Shown: positions 1-6,483 of the stretch, one piece after another
How positions within the stretch are numbered: position 1 is the stretch's first letter
Layout of the letters: every line of letters begins with the position of its first letter
NCBI GenBank assembly: GCA_023444445.1
Contig: JAEXMK010000099.1
Location: forward strand, 1-9,511
From: Pseudomonadota bacterium
Lineage (GTDB): Bacteria > Pseudomonadota > Alphaproteobacteria > Rhizobiales > Rhizobiaceae
Length of the DNA: 9,511 nucleotides
Reading direction: 5' to 3'
Translations under genes and position numbers: made by a program
Notes under the pieces: generated by a model
What the model was told of the DNA's origin: nothing
Databases searched by the model: none
The model's input: only the letters and a program-made list of their open reading frames with translations

Positions 1-1017
1 GAACTGCACGTTGGAGCCGCCGGTCTCAACGCCGATCTCACGCAGCACCGCAATCGAGGCGTTGCGCATGATCTGGTATTCTTTGTCGGTCAGCGTCAGC
101 GCCGGGGCGACGGTGATGGAATCGCCGGTGTGGACGCCCATCGGATCGATGTTTTCGATGGAGCAGATGATGATGCAATTGTCCGCGGTGTCGCGGACGA
201 CTTCCATTTCATATTCCTTCCAGCCCAGAACCGATTCTTCGACCAGAACTTCCGTGGTCGGCGAGGCGTCGAGGCCGCCGGAGACGATGTCGAAGAATTC
301 CGAGCGGTTATAGGCAATGCCGCCGCCGGTGCCACCCAGCGTAAAGGACGGGCGGATGATGGCGGGCAGGCCGACATGGTCAATGGCCTGAGCGGCAATG
401 GCCATGGCGTGGGCCATGTAACGCTGCTTGCGGTCGGTTTCGCCGAGGTTCCACTGGTTTTCGAGGTCGTCCAGCGCCTTGTCGAGGTCCGGGCCGGAGA
501 GCTTGCCCTTCAGTTCCGCTCGCGCAGCCTCATGCTTCTTGCGGTCGGCATCCTTGATTTCGGTGGCGTTGGCCAGCATCGATTTCGGCGTTTCAAGGCC
601 GATGCGGGCCATGGCTTCGCGGAAGAGGGCTCGGTCTTCGGCCATATCGATGGCTTCGGGCTTTGCGCCGATCATTTCGACATTATAGCGGTCGAGAACG
701 CCCATGCGCTTGAGAGAAAGCGCGGTGTTGAGCGCGGTCTGGCCGCCCATGGTCGGCAGAAGCGCGTCCGGGCGCTCCTTTGCGATGATCTTGGCGACGA
801 CCTCAGGGGTGATCGGCTCGACGTAAGTAGCGTCCGCGAGACCCGGATCGGTCATGATGGTGGCCGGGTTGGAGTTGACCAGGATGACCCGGTAACCTTC
901 TTCCTTCAGCGCCTTACAGGCCTGCGTGCCGGAGTAATCGAATTCACATGCCTGACCGATGACGATCGGTCCCGCGCCGATGATGAGGATGGACTTGATA
1001 TCTTGGCGCTTCGGCAT
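1..1017 (-). CDS. carB: Carbamoyl-phosphate synthase large subunit, N-terminal part (cut by window edge)
   Basis: CarB uses ammonia delivered from CarA, bicarbonate and two ATP to make carbamoyl phosphate in the cytoplasm, for arginine and pyrimidine synthesis. The first 339 codons are present; the C-terminal part lies outside the window. The protein starts [20 protein letters not shown], nearly the E. coli start. Visible landmarks are EFDYSG (about 25-30), MGGQTALN, the ATP-grasp glycine loop in [16 protein letters not shown] (222-237), [15 protein letters not shown] and GGSNVQF at the edge. Between GLET (140-143) and IIRPSF (220) there are 76 residues against 23 in E. coli, a 53-residue insertion. 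With that offset, H296 and Q338 correspond to E. coli H243 and the metal ligand Q285. The ATG at 1017 gives the canonical N-terminus; only a weak GAGAG ribosome site precedes it. carA is not adjacent but 7.2 kb away on the same strand. Confidence 0.97.
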   Translation of the reverse strand, partial: MPKRQDIKSILIIGAGPIVIGQACEFDYSGTQACKALKEEGYRVILVNSNPATIMTDPGLADATYVEPITPEVVAKIIAKERPDALLPTMGGQTALNTALSLKRMGVLDRYNVEMIGAKPEAIDMAEDRALFREAMARIGLETPKSMLANATEIKDADRKKHEAARAELKGKLSGPDLDKALDDLENQWNLGETDRKQRYMAHAMAIAAQAIDHVGLPAIIRPSFTLGGTGGGIAYNRSEFFDIVSGGLDASPTTEVLVEESVLGWKEYEMEVVRDTADNCIIICSIENIDPMGVHTGDSITVAPALTLTDKEYQIMRNASIAVLREIGVETGGSNVQF

Positions 1018-1023
1018 GGGCTC

Positions 1024-1090
1024 TCTCGTTCCGCTTTTCGGTTGCGCAAAACACCGGCCAGGGTGAGGGATCACCGGCCGGGGAGCGCAA
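1024..1090 (-). promoter_or_regulatory. carB leader: stem-loop plus block shared with carA
   Basis: This lies just upstream of the carB start. A two-part inverted repeat is visible: TTGCGC (1042-1047) pairs with GCGCAA (1085-1090), and inside it CCGGCC (1054-1059) pairs with GGCCGG (1076-1081), around a 16-base loop. Read on the minus strand, the structure is followed by a short TTTT-containing stretch and then CGGAACGAGA (1033-1024), a 10-mer also found immediately before the carA ATG. A regulatory RNA role (attenuation or translational control) is inference; the pairing and the shared block are seen directly. Confidence 0.4.
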
Positions 1091-1092
1091 TT

Positions 1093-1134
1093 CAAATGTT
1101 TTCAGGCTAGAAGCGGCTTATAGGCAAATGTTTT
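1093..1134. repeat. 10-base direct repeat flanking the putative carB -10 box
   Basis: CAAATGTTTT occurs at 1093-1102 and again at 1125-1134, 32 bases apart start to start, about three helical turns. The best -10-like sequence for carB (TATAAG on the minus strand, 1122-1117) lies between the copies. This spacing suits two protein-binding sites on the same DNA face, but no known operator was recognised. Confidence 0.4.
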
Positions 1135-1145
1135 TGAGAACGGAA
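1117..1145 (-). promoter_or_regulatory. carB: Candidate carB promoter
   Basis: On the minus strand TATAAG (1122-1117) resembles a sigma-70 -10 box. A weak -35-like TTCCGT (1145-1140) lies 17 bases upstream. This leaves a leader of about 95 bases before the carB ATG, long enough to contain the stem-loop at 1042-1090. The -35 match is poor, so this is only the best candidate in a 158-base gap. Confidence 0.25.
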
Positions 1146-1175
1146 CCCCATAAATTCCGGAATCGACAGAAACTC

Positions 1176-1997
1176 TTAACGGGCAGGGGCAAGCGCGGCA
1201 AAACGGGACTGTACCGCCGCGGTGTAGGAGCGGCTGACGGGAATTTCCGAACCGTCCCTTGTCATGATAAGCAGGCGGCCTGTCTGTTTACGCAGTGCGG
1301 CGACATCCGTATCGGCAATCCAGTGGGAGCGGTGCACCTGCAAGCCCTGCGTCTCGCCAATCTCCTTCAGCGCATCGGCAAAACGCAAGAGGACGAGTTG
1401 ACGCCCGCGCGTGGTGACGATTTCGGTATAATGGTCCTGCACTGAGAGCCGCAGCAGTTCGCCACGCTTTTGCGGCGGAAGCCGCGCCAGCAGCGGTGAG
1501 ACGCTTCTTGCCTCGCGTTTAGTATCTTCGTCTTTGTCCGTAGTGGTGTTCACCGCTGATTCGAGCGATTGGCAGGTGGTGAGATAATTCAGGAGGCAGA
1601 AGATAGCGCAAAGAGGCAATGACGACAGGCTGCTCTGCAGAAAGGTGCCCAAACCGATTTCGCTGCCTGAAAAGACCCGGTTGGTGATGGTAAGCAGGAG
1701 CCCGATCGGCAGGGCCGCCGTCAGCGAACCGATCATCATGCGCGCCAGCATGTTTCCGATGCGGCCGGCAAGGATGCTGTTGGCGAGGATGGAAAAGGAT
1801 ATGGCAAATATCCAGGCACCCGCCTGAACGAGTGTCCAATAGAGCAACCGGTCGGCGAAGCTCATGGTTTCGCTCGTTCCGAAAGGCCCGGTCACGATGA
1901 AGATCGCCAGTACCGCAAGGAATGTCAGCCACAGCCTGCGCGATTGCAGAACGGCGTGCATTTCACGAAGCGTGGATTGCAGATATTGGTGATCCAC
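1176..1997 (-). CDS. Membrane-anchored LytTR-family DNA-binding regulator
   Basis: Probably a one-component regulator: a membrane N-terminal half joined to a C-terminal LytTR DNA-binding domain. I place the start at GTG 1997 (273 aa), because AGGA lies 7 bases upstream of it. A longer form from ATG 2042 (288 aa) is open, but no ribosome site precedes that ATG. In the 288-residue numbering, hydrophobic segments lie at about 37-53, 66-91, 100-122 and 130-155, so four membrane spans are likely. A charged linker (163-180) leads to LytTR at about 193-284, with the typical DHYTEI, VHRSHW (236-241) and PVSRSY (268-273) motifs. There is no receiver domain or phosphoacceptor Asp, so any signal probably enters through the membrane part. 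It is transcribed away from the DUF2306 gene and followed after 158 bases by carB. LytTR identity is firm; target and signal are unknown. Confidence 0.9.
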   Translation of the reverse strand: MDHQYLQSTLREMHAVLQSRRLWLTFLAVLAIFIVTGPFGTSETMSFADRLLYWTLVQAGAWIFAISFSILANSILAGRIGNMLARMMIGSLTAALPIGLLLTITNRVFSGSEIGLGTFLQSSLSSLPLCAIFCLLNYLTTCQSLESAVNTTTDKDEDTKREARSVSPLLARLPPQKRGELLRLSVQDHYTEIVTTRGRQLVLLRFADALKEIGETQGLQVHRSHWIADTDVAALRKQTGRLLIMTRDGSEIPVSRSYTAAVQSRFAALAPAR

Positions 1998-2049
1998 GAA
2001 GTTTTCCTGCTGATGGCGCCAATCCGTTTTCCCTGTCCGCATGTTTCGC

Positions 2050-2069
2050 TGAAATTGCCGGTGATTTCA
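2050..2069. promoter_or_regulatory. Palindromic operator candidate between LytTR and DUF2306 genes
   Basis: TGAAAT (2050-2055) and ATTTCA (2064-2069) form a dyad with an 8-base centre that itself holds CCGG, so 16 of 20 positions are symmetric. A second pair, GTTTCG (2043-2048) and CGAAAC (2077-2082), brackets it. The site lies 52 bases upstream of the preferred GTG of the regulator and 20 bases upstream of the DUF2306 ATG. That position suits control of both genes. LytTR proteins usually bind direct repeats, so the binding protein is uncertain. Confidence 0.4.
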
Positions 2070-2089
2070 ACCGAGCCGAAACAGCACCC

Positions 2090-2578
2090 ATGTCATTCCA
2101 GCCTCTGTTAGATGCACCGCTTGCCGTGCAATTCCATGTCGCCACCGTCGTGCCCGCAGCCATTCTCGGCGCCTTCATCTTCCTGCGTCCCAAGGGAACC
2201 GCCATTCACCGGCTGCTCGGCAAGATCTGGGTGATGCTGATGGTTTCGACTTCCGTTTCGACGTTCTTCATCCATGAATTGAGGATGTTTTACGGTTTCA
2301 GCCCGATCCATTTCCTCTCCGCTTTCACGATATATGGCTGTCTGCAATCGATCTACTTCGCCCGGCGTGGCGATATCAGACGCCATATGCGGATTATGCA
2401 GAGCGTTTATCTGGGCGGCATCGTGATTGCCGGAGTTTTCACCTTCGTTCCCGGACGCCTTATGTATAAAGTAGCTTTTGGTGGCAGCGGAGCGGGATTT
2501 GTGGCCGTTTCCGCTGGCGCTCTGGTCTTTGCCTTCCTGTTTCTGACCGTGCTGAGACAAAGACGCAGAGCTGCATGA
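2090..2578 (+). CDS. DUF2306 family four-helix membrane protein
   Basis: A 162-residue integral membrane protein of the DUF2306 family; its biochemical function is unknown. It starts MSFQPLLDAPLAVQFHVATV. The open frame runs further upstream, but that part overlaps the divergent regulator and is not family-like, so ATG 2090 is chosen. No clear ribosome site precedes it. Hydrophobic spans lie at about 14-32, 44-61, 74-90 and 106-121, with a further hydrophobic stretch at 136-155 before a basic tail RQRRRAA. The family pattern is visible: HVATVVPAAILGA, then KGTAIHRLLGKIW (H40), a histidine before the third span (H74), RRHMRIM (H99) and FVPGR (119-123). Histidines near membrane faces recall haem- or metal-binding proteins, but that is speculation. 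It is divergent from the LytTR gene, a probable regulator. No convincing terminator separates it from the peptidase gene 98 bases downstream. Confidence 0.88.
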   Translation: MSFQPLLDAPLAVQFHVATVVPAAILGAFIFLRPKGTAIHRLLGKIWVMLMVSTSVSTFFIHELRMFYGFSPIHFLSAFTIYGCLQSIYFARRGDIRRHMRIMQSVYLGGIVIAGVFTFVPGRLMYKVAFGGSGAGFVAVSAGALVFAFLFLTVLRQRRRAA

Positions 2579-2652
2579 AAGACTCCGCTGACCGCGTCTG
2601 CTTTCTTCCGGAACAAGATGTATTATAGTGCCGTTATAAGGCAGCTTGTTGA

Positions 2653-2670
2653 GGCGATAGTCGCCGGGAG
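2653..2670 (+). promoter_or_regulatory. Ribosome site with abutting mini-hairpin, metallopeptidase gene
   Basis: GGGAG (2666-2670) lies 6 bases before the ATG at 2677 and supports that start. Directly upstream, GGCGA (2653-2657) and TCGCC (2661-2665) form a 5-base-pair hairpin with a TAG loop touching the ribosome site. The hairpin could be incidental in GC-rich DNA. Confidence 0.45.
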
Positions 2671-2676
2671 AATAGC

Positions 2677-3594
2677 ATGGAATGGAGAGGGCGCCGCCAG
2701 TCGGACAATATTGAGGATCGGCGCGGTATGTCTGCGGGGCCGAGTGATCCTTTTTCCAGAGGCGGGATGCGCGTGCCAATCGGGCGTCGCGGCGGCGGTA
2801 TCGGGATTGGCGGTCTTCTGGTCATTCTATTGATCAGCTGGGTGCTCGGCATAAACCCGCTGACGCTGCTGACCGGCGGCGACCTGTCGATGGATGGCGG
2901 CGGTACGACGCAATCGGGAACGCAGCAGTCCGGCACGCGACCACAGGGGCAATCGTCCGACGAGACGACAGCCTTCGTCCGCACCGTCCTTGCCGAGACC
3001 GAGGATACGTGGAGCGGCATTTTCCAGTCCGCTGGCGAAACCTATCAGAAACCGACCCTGGTGCTGTTCTCTGGCCAGGTGGCATCTGCCTGCGGTTCTG
3101 CGTCGGCGGCCAGCGGTCCGTTCTATTGCCCGGGTGACCGCAAGGTCTATCTCGACACCAGTTTCTTCAATGAGCTGGACAAGCGTTTCGGCGCGGCCGG
3201 GGATTTTGCTCAGGCTTACGTGATTGCGCATGAGGTGGGACACCACGTTCAGAACCTGACCGGCGTCCTGCCCGAATTCAACCGCCGCCGTCAGTCCATG
3301 AACCAGACGGACGCCAACAAGATGTCGGTGCGTGTGGAGCTTCAGGCGGATTGTTACGCGGGCATCTGGGGCAAATTCACTGAACAGAAGGGCATTCTCG
3401 AGGCCGGTGATCTGGAGGAAGCGCTCAACGCCGCCCATCAGATCGGCGACGATACGCTGCAGAAGCAGACTCAAGGCTATGTGGTGCCCGACAGCTTCAA
3501 CCACGGCACCTCGGCGCAGCGCGTGGAGTGGTTCAAGCGCGGCTTCCAGAGCGGTCGTGTCGAGGACTGCGATACTTTCTCGGCAAATATCTAA
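2677..3594 (+). CDS. ypfJ: YpfJ-family neutral zinc metallopeptidase, membrane-anchored
   Basis: A 305-residue predicted zinc peptidase (Zn_peptidase family, PF04228, E. coli YpfJ type). The start MEWRGRRQSDNIEDRRG matches the family's conserved N-terminus. A glycine-rich stretch leads to one membrane span at about 44-59 and then a Gly/Ser/Thr/Gln-rich linker (68-95), so the catalytic domain is probably periplasmic. The zinc motif HEVGHH is at 185-190, with H185, E186 and H189 as expected metal ligands and catalytic glutamate. ELQADCYAG (221-229) supplies the downstream acidic residues, with E221 the likely third ligand. GTSAQRVEWFKRGF (277-290) is the conserved C-terminal signature. Four cysteines (139, 151, 226, 298) could form disulphides. 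Length is normal and no key residue is missing. Physiological substrates of the family are not well established. It may be co-transcribed with the DUF2306 gene. Confidence 0.95.
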   Translation: MEWRGRRQSDNIEDRRGMSAGPSDPFSRGGMRVPIGRRGGGIGIGGLLVILLISWVLGINPLTLLTGGDLSMDGGGTTQSGTQQSGTRPQGQSSDETTAFVRTVLAETEDTWSGIFQSAGETYQKPTLVLFSGQVASACGSASAASGPFYCPGDRKVYLDTSFFNELDKRFGAAGDFAQAYVIAHEVGHHVQNLTGVLPEFNRRRQSMNQTDANKMSVRVELQADCYAGIWGKFTEQKGILEAGDLEEALNAAHQIGDDTLQKQTQGYVVPDSFNHGTSAQRVEWFKRGFQSGRVEDCDTFSANI

Positions 3595-3596
3595 GG

Positions 3597-3621
3597 AGAG
3601 GGGGCTTTTCAGCCCCCTTTT
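3597..3621 (+). terminator. Rho-independent terminator after the metallopeptidase gene
   Basis: GGGGGC (3600-3605) pairs with GCCCCC (3612-3617) around the loop TTTTCA, with weaker pairing extending the base. TTTT follows on the plus strand. It begins a few bases after the stop codon. The minus-strand DUF2938 gene ends at 3625, and on that strand the hairpin is not followed by a T-run, so it is a weaker terminator in that direction. Confidence 0.85.
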
Positions 3622-3624
3622 CGT

Positions 3625-4104
3625 TCAGCGCATCAAGAGCGCCACGACATACATGCCGAGGGCGAAGATAGTATGGGCCACGAGGTTGAGGACGCGAACC
3701 TTCATGGGGTTTGGTGTTTTCGATGCGGCCCAGCCAATGCCGAGTCCCGGCTGCAGCAGGAACCAGCCTGCGCCCACCGTGATGATGCCAACGATCCACG
3801 GCGCTATGAAGGACGGGTTTGCAAACCATGCGGCCGGGACCACCAGGGCAAGAATGACACCATAGAGAATGCCGACGGCGTAATGCGAAATCCAGCCGAG
3901 CGCCAGTTCGTGCTCATAGGGTTCAGCCGTGGCGATACTGTCGTGAAATAGCCGGCCCTTCGGCACATGCCAGAACCAGCGGCCGACCGGCGCCCAGTTC
4001 GGGGCGGACTGGCCGAAGAACCGGTGCAGTATGATTGCCCATATATCCATAAACACGGTGCCGCCAATGCCCATGGCAATGCCGCGCCAAATCAGTTCCA
4101 GCAT
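3625..4104 (-). CDS. DUF2938 family membrane protein
   Basis: A 159-residue integral membrane protein resembling the DUF2938 family, whose function is unknown. I choose ATG 4104 because GGAGGG stands 4 bases upstream of it. An in-frame ATG at 4134 would add ten His/Asp-rich residues but has no such site. Predicted spans are at about 5-26, 69-92, 99-118 and 138-158. Features that fit the family are GTVFMDIWA (15-23) in the first span, WAPVGRWFWH (37-46), a short hydrophilic loop with HDS and HELALGWISHY (65-75), and AHTIFALGMY (143-152) in the last span. Conserved His, Trp and Asp near the membrane faces are visible, but no catalytic motif is recognised. It converges with the metallopeptidase gene. 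The chemoreceptor upstream is cut off by the terminator at 4185-4212, so this gene probably has its own promoter in 4105-4184, where I see no clear box. Confidence 0.85.
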   Translation of the reverse strand: MLELIWRGIAMGIGGTVFMDIWAIILHRFFGQSAPNWAPVGRWFWHVPKGRLFHDSIATAEPYEHELALGWISHYAVGILYGVILALVVPAAWFANPSFIAPWIVGIITVGAGWFLLQPGLGIGWAASKTPNPMKVRVLNLVAHTIFALGMYVVALLMR

Positions 4105-4184
4105 GTGTCCCTCCGCATGATCATGATCGATCAAGCTCTAGCGGATCGTGTGAATGGCGGGAACCGACTATTATGGGGGTGGAC

Positions 4185-4212
4185 AAAAAAATGGCCGGAT
4201 CGCTCCGGCCAT
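4185..4212 (-). terminator. Rho-independent terminator of the chemoreceptor gene
   Basis: ATGGCCGGA (4191-4199) and TCCGGCCAT (4204-4212) form a perfect 9-base-pair stem with a 4-base loop. On the minus strand it is followed by an uninterrupted run of T (complement of A at 4185-4191). It therefore ends transcripts coming from the chemoreceptor gene, 181 bases after its stop codon and before the DUF2938 gene. Confidence 0.85.
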
Positions 4213-4235
4213 GAAAGAGGTAGGAACCTCTCCTT

Positions 4236-4350
4236 CGTCATGCCGGACTAGATCCGGCATCAAGCCACGGCGCGTCTGCGCCGTGAGGAATGAGTCTTTC
4301 GCGAACAAGCACTTGATCGCCCTGGACCCCGGATCTAGTCCGGGGTGACG
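4236..4350. repeat. Palindromic intergenic mosaic element (RIME-like)
   Basis: About 115 bases between the chemoreceptor stop and its terminator. Both ends carry related palindromes in opposite orientation. The left (4240-4260) is an 8-base-pair stem with loop CTAGA. The right (4326-4346) is an 8-base-pair stem with loop TCTAG. Read outward from CGTCA, the two arms match at 21 of 25 bases (4236-4260 against the complement of 4326-4350). Between them, CACGGCGC (4266-4273) and GCGCCGTG (4278-4285) make a third hairpin. A fourth small hairpin, AGAGGT/ACCTCT (4216-4231), lies just outside. Size and the two-palindrome plan resemble the RIME elements described from rhizobia, from memory. No coding frame fits here. 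Confidence 0.75.
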
Positions 4351-4392
4351 GTGTTTGTATGCTTTGCCCTCACCAAACGAGTCGGCGGTTCC

Positions 4393-6483
4393 TCAAGCGG
4401 CCCGCCCGTATTCCGTCTGCCGCCGGCTGGCCGTGGCGAGCTGGAACTGTGCGAGCAACTCGTTGAGCGCCGCCGCTTCAGAGGCGAGGCCATGACTTGC
4501 TGCTGTCTGTTCCTCGACCATGGCAGCATTCTGCTGCGTGCCCTGATCAATGGTATTGATGGCGGTGTTGATTTCCTGAAGACCGGTCGACTGTTCGCGC
4601 GATGCGGTGACGATTGCGTCGATATGGCGGTTGATCTCCTGCACTTCGCGGACGATGGTTTCCAGCGCCTTGCCGGCATTGCCGACGAGTTCGACGCCGG
4701 ACTGCACCTGCGATGTCGAGGCGTTGATCAGCGTCTTGATCTCCTTTGCCGCATTGGCGGAGCGCTGGGCGAGCTCGCGCACTTCCTGGGCGACAACGGC
4801 AAATCCCTTGCCGGCCTCACCGGCGCGGGCGGCTTCAACACCGGCATTCAGAGCGAGCAGGTTGGTCTGGAAGGCGATTTCGTCGATCACGCCGATGATG
4901 TTGCTGATCTCAGACGATGATTTTTCGATGCCTTCCATGGCGCGCACGGCATCTTCCACGATGACGCCGGACTGTTCGGCATTGCCGCGGGCGCGGTCGA
5001 CCAGACGGCCGACTTCTTCGGCGCGACGGGCGGAATCCTTGACTGTCGTGGTGATTTCCTCGAGTGCTGCTGCCGTTTCTTCGACGGAGGCTGCCTGCTG
5101 TTCGGTGCGTCGGGCCAGATCATCGGCCGATTGGCGGATTTCCCCGGCACCCGCATCGATTGCGAGGGCGTTCTGGCCGACGGTGCTGAGGGCTGCGTTC
5201 AGCTTGGCGACCGAATTGTTGAAATCGTTGCGCAAGCGATCGATACGGGCCACGAAAGGCGTGTCGATGCGATAATTGAGATCGCCGTCCGAAAGATGCG
5301 CCAAGCCCTGGGCAAGTGAATCGACTGCGAACTGGATATCCGCCGCGTCTTTTGCTGCCGTTCTTTCACGCTCGTTGCGCTCCTGTTCGGAGAGCGTACG
5401 GTTCTGTTCGGCGTCGCCTTCAAGGCGCAGGCGCTCCATGGCGTTTGAACGGAACACAGCAACGGCTGCGGCCATAGAGCCGATCTGGTCGGTGCGCTCC
5501 TGACCGGGAATGGCGACCTCGAGATTACCCGCGGCAAGGCCTTCCATGGCGGACGTCATCTGCGTGACGGGGCGGACGATGAAGCGGGAAAGGACGGTTG
5601 CGAGAAGTCCGATCATGATCGTCGCTGCGAGGATCGTAGCGATGGTTGCCGCGAGCCGGAACTGGCCGATTGCGCTGTAGGCAACATCGGAATCGACGAC
5701 AAAGCCGAGATACCAGTCGACCGAGGGCAGGCCGGCGACCGGAATGAAGCTGGTGATCTTGCCCTTGCCGTCGATCTCGGTCTGGGAGATCGCGGAGGAA
5801 ATCGCTGGTGTATTGACCTTGAAGAGGTCGGCCATCGGCTTGTCGACGAATTTTGGGTCGGGATGGATGAGTATCTTGCCATCCTTGCTGACGAGGAAAG
5901 CATATCCCTCCGCGCCGGCATCCACCGACTTGATCATCTTCACCAGCGAGTCCAGCGAGAAGTCACTGCCTGTCACGCCAGCGAGCTTGCCATCGATGGA
6001 AACGGGAATGGCGGCGGTGATGATGAGGCCGCCGGTCGATGCATCATTGTAGGGTTCGGTCAGAACCGTCTTGCCGGCTTTCACCGCATCCAGATACCAC
6101 GGACGCTTGCGTGGATCGTAACCTTCAGGCAGCGGCGTTTTCGGGAAGGTGGTGAAGCTGCCGGTGTCGGCATTGCCGAAATAGGTCGACATAAACTGTG
6201 CCGTCAGCACGTCGTTTTCCAGAAAATGCAGCTTTGCTTCGTCATCCGGGAGCTTGGCCAGCGTCTTTGCCACCGTTTCGGTCAGCATGATGCGGCCATT
6301 CAGCCAGTTGGCGATGCTTTGCGCCGCCTGTTTGCCGGATGAATCGATATTTTCCGCCACCGCTTCCGTCGTGACGCGGTGCTGAAGGCTGTCGATGTAA
6401 AAAGAGAAGCCGGCAAAGGCGGCGACGACAAGTGATGACGCAGCAACGAGAATGCGCGTCATGAGATTGGTTTTTTTAGGCAA
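4393..6483 (-). CDS. Methyl-accepting chemotaxis protein with dCache sensor (amino-acid type)
   Basis: A 696-residue transmembrane chemoreceptor that would signal through CheA/CheW. I take TTG 6483 as start: AAGGA lies 8 bases upstream, whereas the ATG seven codons later has no ribosome site. Layout: membrane span at about 9-30; periplasmic dCache domain at 31-275; second span at 278-300; HAMP at 298-350; a second HAMP-like segment at about 385-435; signalling domain at 440-680 with the conserved hairpin tip [20 protein letters not shown] (533-552) and [21 protein letters not shown]. In the sensor, Y122, R127, W129, Y130, Y145, D147 and D174 have the exact spacing of the amino-acid-binding signature known from Pseudomonas PctA, so an amino acid ligand is likely. 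It ends EYGRAA, without a CheR-docking pentapeptide of the NWETF type. No che or fla genes are nearby, so it is an isolated receptor gene with its own terminator. Confidence 0.95.
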   Translation of the reverse strand: MPKKTNLMTRILVAASSLVVAAFAGFSFYIDSLQHRVTTEAVAENIDSSGKQAAQSIANWLNGRIMLTETVAKTLAKLPDDEAKLHFLENDVLTAQFMSTYFGNADTGSFTTFPKTPLPEGYDPRKRPWYLDAVKAGKTVLTEPYNDASTGGLIITAAIPVSIDGKLAGVTGSDFSLDSLVKMIKSVDAGAEGYAFLVSKDGKILIHPDPKFVDKPMADLFKVNTPAISSAISQTEIDGKGKITSFIPVAGLPSVDWYLGFVVDSDVAYSAIGQFRLAATIATILAATIMIGLLATVLSRFIVRPVTQMTSAMEGLAAGNLEVAIPGQERTDQIGSMAAAVAVFRSNAMERLRLEGDAEQNRTLSEQERNERERTAAKDAADIQFAVDSLAQGLAHLSDGDLNYRIDTPFVARIDRLRNDFNNSVAKLNAALSTVGQNALAIDAGAGEIRQSADDLARRTEQQAASVEETAAALEEITTTVKDSARRAEEVGRLVDRARGNAEQSGVIVEDAVRAMEGIEKSSSEISNIIGVIDEIAFQTNLLALNAGVEAARAGEAGKGFAVVAQEVRELAQRSANAAKEIKTLINASTSQVQSGVELVGNAGKALETIVREVQEINRHIDAIVTASREQSTGLQEINTAINTIDQGTQQNAAMVEEQTAASHGLASEAAALNELLAQFQLATASRRQTEYGRAA

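Noticed and set aside
130..1110. Long open frame (326 codons) on the plus strand opposite carB
   Set aside because: It is antisense to clearly conserved carB codons. The translation is low-complexity, with no recognisable domain, and is a by-product of GC-rich codon use.
1154..1163. Perfect 10-base palindrome ATTCCGGAAT just after the LytTR stop
   Set aside because: It has no loop and no T-run, so it is not a terminator. Short palindromes of this kind are expected by chance and nothing links it to a regulator.
2001..2032. GTTTTCC direct repeat (2001-2007 and 2026-2032) as a LytTR binding site
   Set aside because: The 25-base spacing does not match the roughly 21-base spacing typical of LytTR sites. 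One copy overlaps the ribosome-site region of the regulator, and a 7-mer is too short to trust.
2561..2606. AGACGC (2561-2566) with GCGTCT (2594-2599) followed by a T-rich stretch, as a terminator after the DUF2306 gene
   Set aside because: The stem is only 6 base pairs with a 27-base loop and an interrupted T-run, and half lies within coding sequence. Read-through to the metallopeptidase gene is at least as likely.
2108..3504. Minus-strand open frames (223 and 225 codons) opposite the DUF2306 and metallopeptidase genes
   Set aside because: They overlap conserved genes on the opposite strand and show no family features or ribosome sites.
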